From Nostoc cf. edaphicum LEGE 07299 (lineage in GTDB: Bacteria; Cyanobacteriota; Cyanobacteriia; Cyanobacteriales; Nostocaceae), in contig NZ_JADEXF010000337.1 of the NCBI RefSeq assembly GCF_015207245.1, positions 1 to 5,222 on the forward strand: DNA of 5,222 bases, given 5' to 3'. Positions 3,927 to 5,222 of the stretch are shown in pieces; position 1 is the stretch's first letter; each line of letters starts with the position of its first letter. The notes beneath the pieces are model-generated. The model was not told the DNA's origin and searched no databases. It saw only the letters and a list, made by a program, of their open reading frames with translations. A program made the translations under genes and the position numbers.

Positions 3927-5222
3927 TTTGAGATACCATGCGCGCAAGGGGCAAGGTATGTACCAAAAGCTCTTGCTCAACAAGTGATTTCTTAGAACTC
4001 AATTCGGGCAAGATATCCAAAGTTGTTGCTCCTTTGGCGATCGCATCATAAAATAACTCTTCATACCGATCTAGCGCTTGCTCAAAGGAATACTTTTCTA
4101 CGGCAAACTTTCTTCCTTCACGCCCTAATTTTGCTGCTAGTTCCGGCTGATTATATAAATCTAATACCGCAGTGGCTAAAGCATCTGCTGACTCTGGCTT
4201 AACGATAATACCCCCGCCACTTTCTTGAATAGCCTTGGCAGCAGTCCCAGTGGCGGGAACTGAACCGACAATTGGGCGACCACTGGCTAACAACAGTGGT
4301 ATTTTAGAAGGCATATTGAAAGAAATCACATTGCTCTTTTGCACAATCAAGCCGACATCTGCGGCTGCCAACATTTGCGGTAGTTTTTCTCGCGGTTGCA
4401 ATGGTAAAAGCAAAACGTTATCTGCACCACAAGCAAGACAATGTTTTTGCAATCTTTCGAGAGCTTGGGATTCGCCGGCTACGACAAAGACAATATCATT
4501 AATATGACGCAACCGAGCTGCTGCTTCTATAACTGTCTCCAAGCCTTGGGTGAGAGCAATATTACCTGAATAAAGTACTACAAATTTATCATCTAGTTGA
4601 TGGGAAGCTCTCCAGGAGTTATTCTCCTTCGGTAAAGGGCGGATAAAATTTAGATTTACCCAATTTGGAATGCAGGCAATTTTATTAACAGGTACACCTT
4701 TATTTATTAAATTATCTACAAAACCATCAGCAATCACGCTAATGGTGTGTGCAGTTCGGTAGGCAAATTTTTCTAAAGCTTCCAGAGCTTGAATCATCAA
4801 CTTATTCTTAATTAGCCCAACACGCACAGCAGCTTCCGGGAGGATATCTTGCACATTCAGCACTACTGGACAGTTGTATAGCCAACTTATTAAAGTTGCA
4901 GGTAAGCAAACGAGTAACGGTGGCACTGTTAAGAGAATTAAATCAGGTCGCTCACCTTTGAGAGCTTGTGGCAAACTTGTAAAGACAAAGCTCAACTCTA
5001 GCAGTAGCCGATCTATAAGGTTAGGTTTAGATTTAATCCGCAGGTAACTACGCTGAATTTTGACACCGTTTTTCTCTTCAGTAACGTATAACTTACCCCG
5101 ATAGCGATCGTAAATCTGACGCTGAGGATAGTTAGGCATACCTGTGATTACCCGCACTTGGTGCCCTCGCCTCACCAGCCCTTCTGCTAGTTCAGTCATC
5201 AAAGGTGCAATACCAATTGTTT
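3904..5222 (-). CDS. Family 4-type (WbuB-like) glycosyltransferase, start beyond window edge
   Basis: About 438 residues are visible. The frame is still open at the right edge, with TIGIAPL just before MTELAEGLVRRGHQVRV. The Gly-rich N-terminal loop of this family normally begins about 15 residues further upstream, so the true start lies outside and the TTG at 5202 is not the start. Counting from that TTG, the N-terminal Rossmann domain has GHQVRVITGMPNYPQ (13-27), a hydrophobic, possibly membrane-associated stretch around 86-116, and VLNVQDILPEAAVRVG (114-129). The C-terminal nucleotide-sugar domain has VLYSGNIALTQGLETV (209-224), LPLQPREKLPQMLAAADVGL (266-285) and MPSKIPLLLASGRPIV (297-312). 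It should transfer an activated sugar in the cytoplasm or at the inner membrane; donor and acceptor cannot be read from sequence. The last 40 residues look poorly conserved and end in repeat-coded MTNDK. It is the first gene of the visible operon. Scytonemin carries no sugar, so its role there is unclear. Confidence 0.88.
   Translation of the reverse strand, partial: TIGIAPLMTELAEGLVRRGHQVRVITGMPNYPQRQIYDRYRGKLYVTEEKNGVKIQRSYLRIKSKPNLIDRLLLELSFVFTSLPQALKGERPDLILLTVPPLLVCLPATLISWLYNCPVVLNVQDILPEAAVRVGLIKNKLMIQALEALEKFAYRTAHTISVIADGFVDNLINKGVPVNKIACIPNWVNLNFIRPLPKENNSWRASHQLDDKFVVLYSGNIALTQGLETVIEAAARLRHINDIVFVVAGESQALERLQKHCLACGADNVLLLPLQPREKLPQMLAAADVGLIVQKSNVISFNMPSKIPLLLASGRPIVGSVPATGTAAKAIQESGGGIIVKPESADALATAVLDLYNQPELAAKLGREGRKFAVEKYSFEQALDRYEELFYDAIAKGATTLDILPELSSKKSLVEQELLVHTLPLARMVSQRQMTNDK
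4037..4044. repeat. HIP1 octamer GCGATCGC
   Basis: Perfect HIP1 palindrome in the 3' part of the glycosyltransferase gene, the third in this window. Confidence 0.9.

Noticed and set aside
4235..4507. Plus-strand open frame of 90 codons.
   Set aside because: It is antisense to the nucleotide-sugar binding domain of the glycosyltransferase and has no recognisable features.

Overview
The window looks like cyanobacterial DNA, most likely from a filamentous Nostoc/Anabaena-type organism. Evidence: three perfect HIP1 octamers (GCGATCGC) plus several one-base variants, a tandem ATGACAA heptamer array of the kind common in heterocystous cyanobacteria, a GC-rich palindromic repeat in an AT-rich spacer, and proteins that read as cyanobacterial versions of their families. 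All genes lie on the minus strand, so transcription runs from position 5222 towards 1.

In transcription order the genes are: (1) a family 4 glycosyltransferase whose start is beyond the right edge (5222-3904); (2) a TyrA-type prephenate dehydrogenase with a degenerate chorismate mutase-like N-terminus (3900-2821); (3) a cytosolic FrnE-like DsbA-family thiol oxidoreductase (2808-2164); (4) a dehydroquinate synthase-fold protein, 'AroB-like' but closest by eye to EboD (2167-971); (5) after a 379-base spacer, the first 197 codons of an anthranilate synthase TrpE (591-1), which leaves through the left edge. Genes 1-4 are separated by 3 bases, 12 bases and a 4-base ATGA overlap, so they look like one transcription unit.

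This order, glycosyltransferase - tyrA - dsbA - aroB - trpE, is the one I recall for the downstream part of the scytonemin (UV sunscreen) gene cluster of Nostoc punctiforme. There these genes follow the scyA-F core and precede further trp/aro genes. In that pathway, prephenate goes to p-hydroxyphenylpyruvate (TyrA) and chorismate goes to tryptophan (TrpE and the other Trp enzymes). Tryptophan is then converted to indole-3-pyruvate, and ScyA joins the two keto acids. The window therefore probably holds the precursor-supply arm of a scytonemin locus. The scy core genes are not in view, so the assignment rests on gene order and gene identities.

The spacer (592-970) holds a GC-rich hairpin repeat just after the aroB-like stop, two weak promoter-like pairs facing trpE, and a 9-bp dyad about 86 bases upstream of the trpE start. 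I see no RNA genes, insertion sequences or CRISPR arrays. The points most worth following are the non-canonical active site of the 'AroB', the ruined mutase domain of TyrA, and the heptamer array that encodes both the end of the glycosyltransferase and the start of TyrA.
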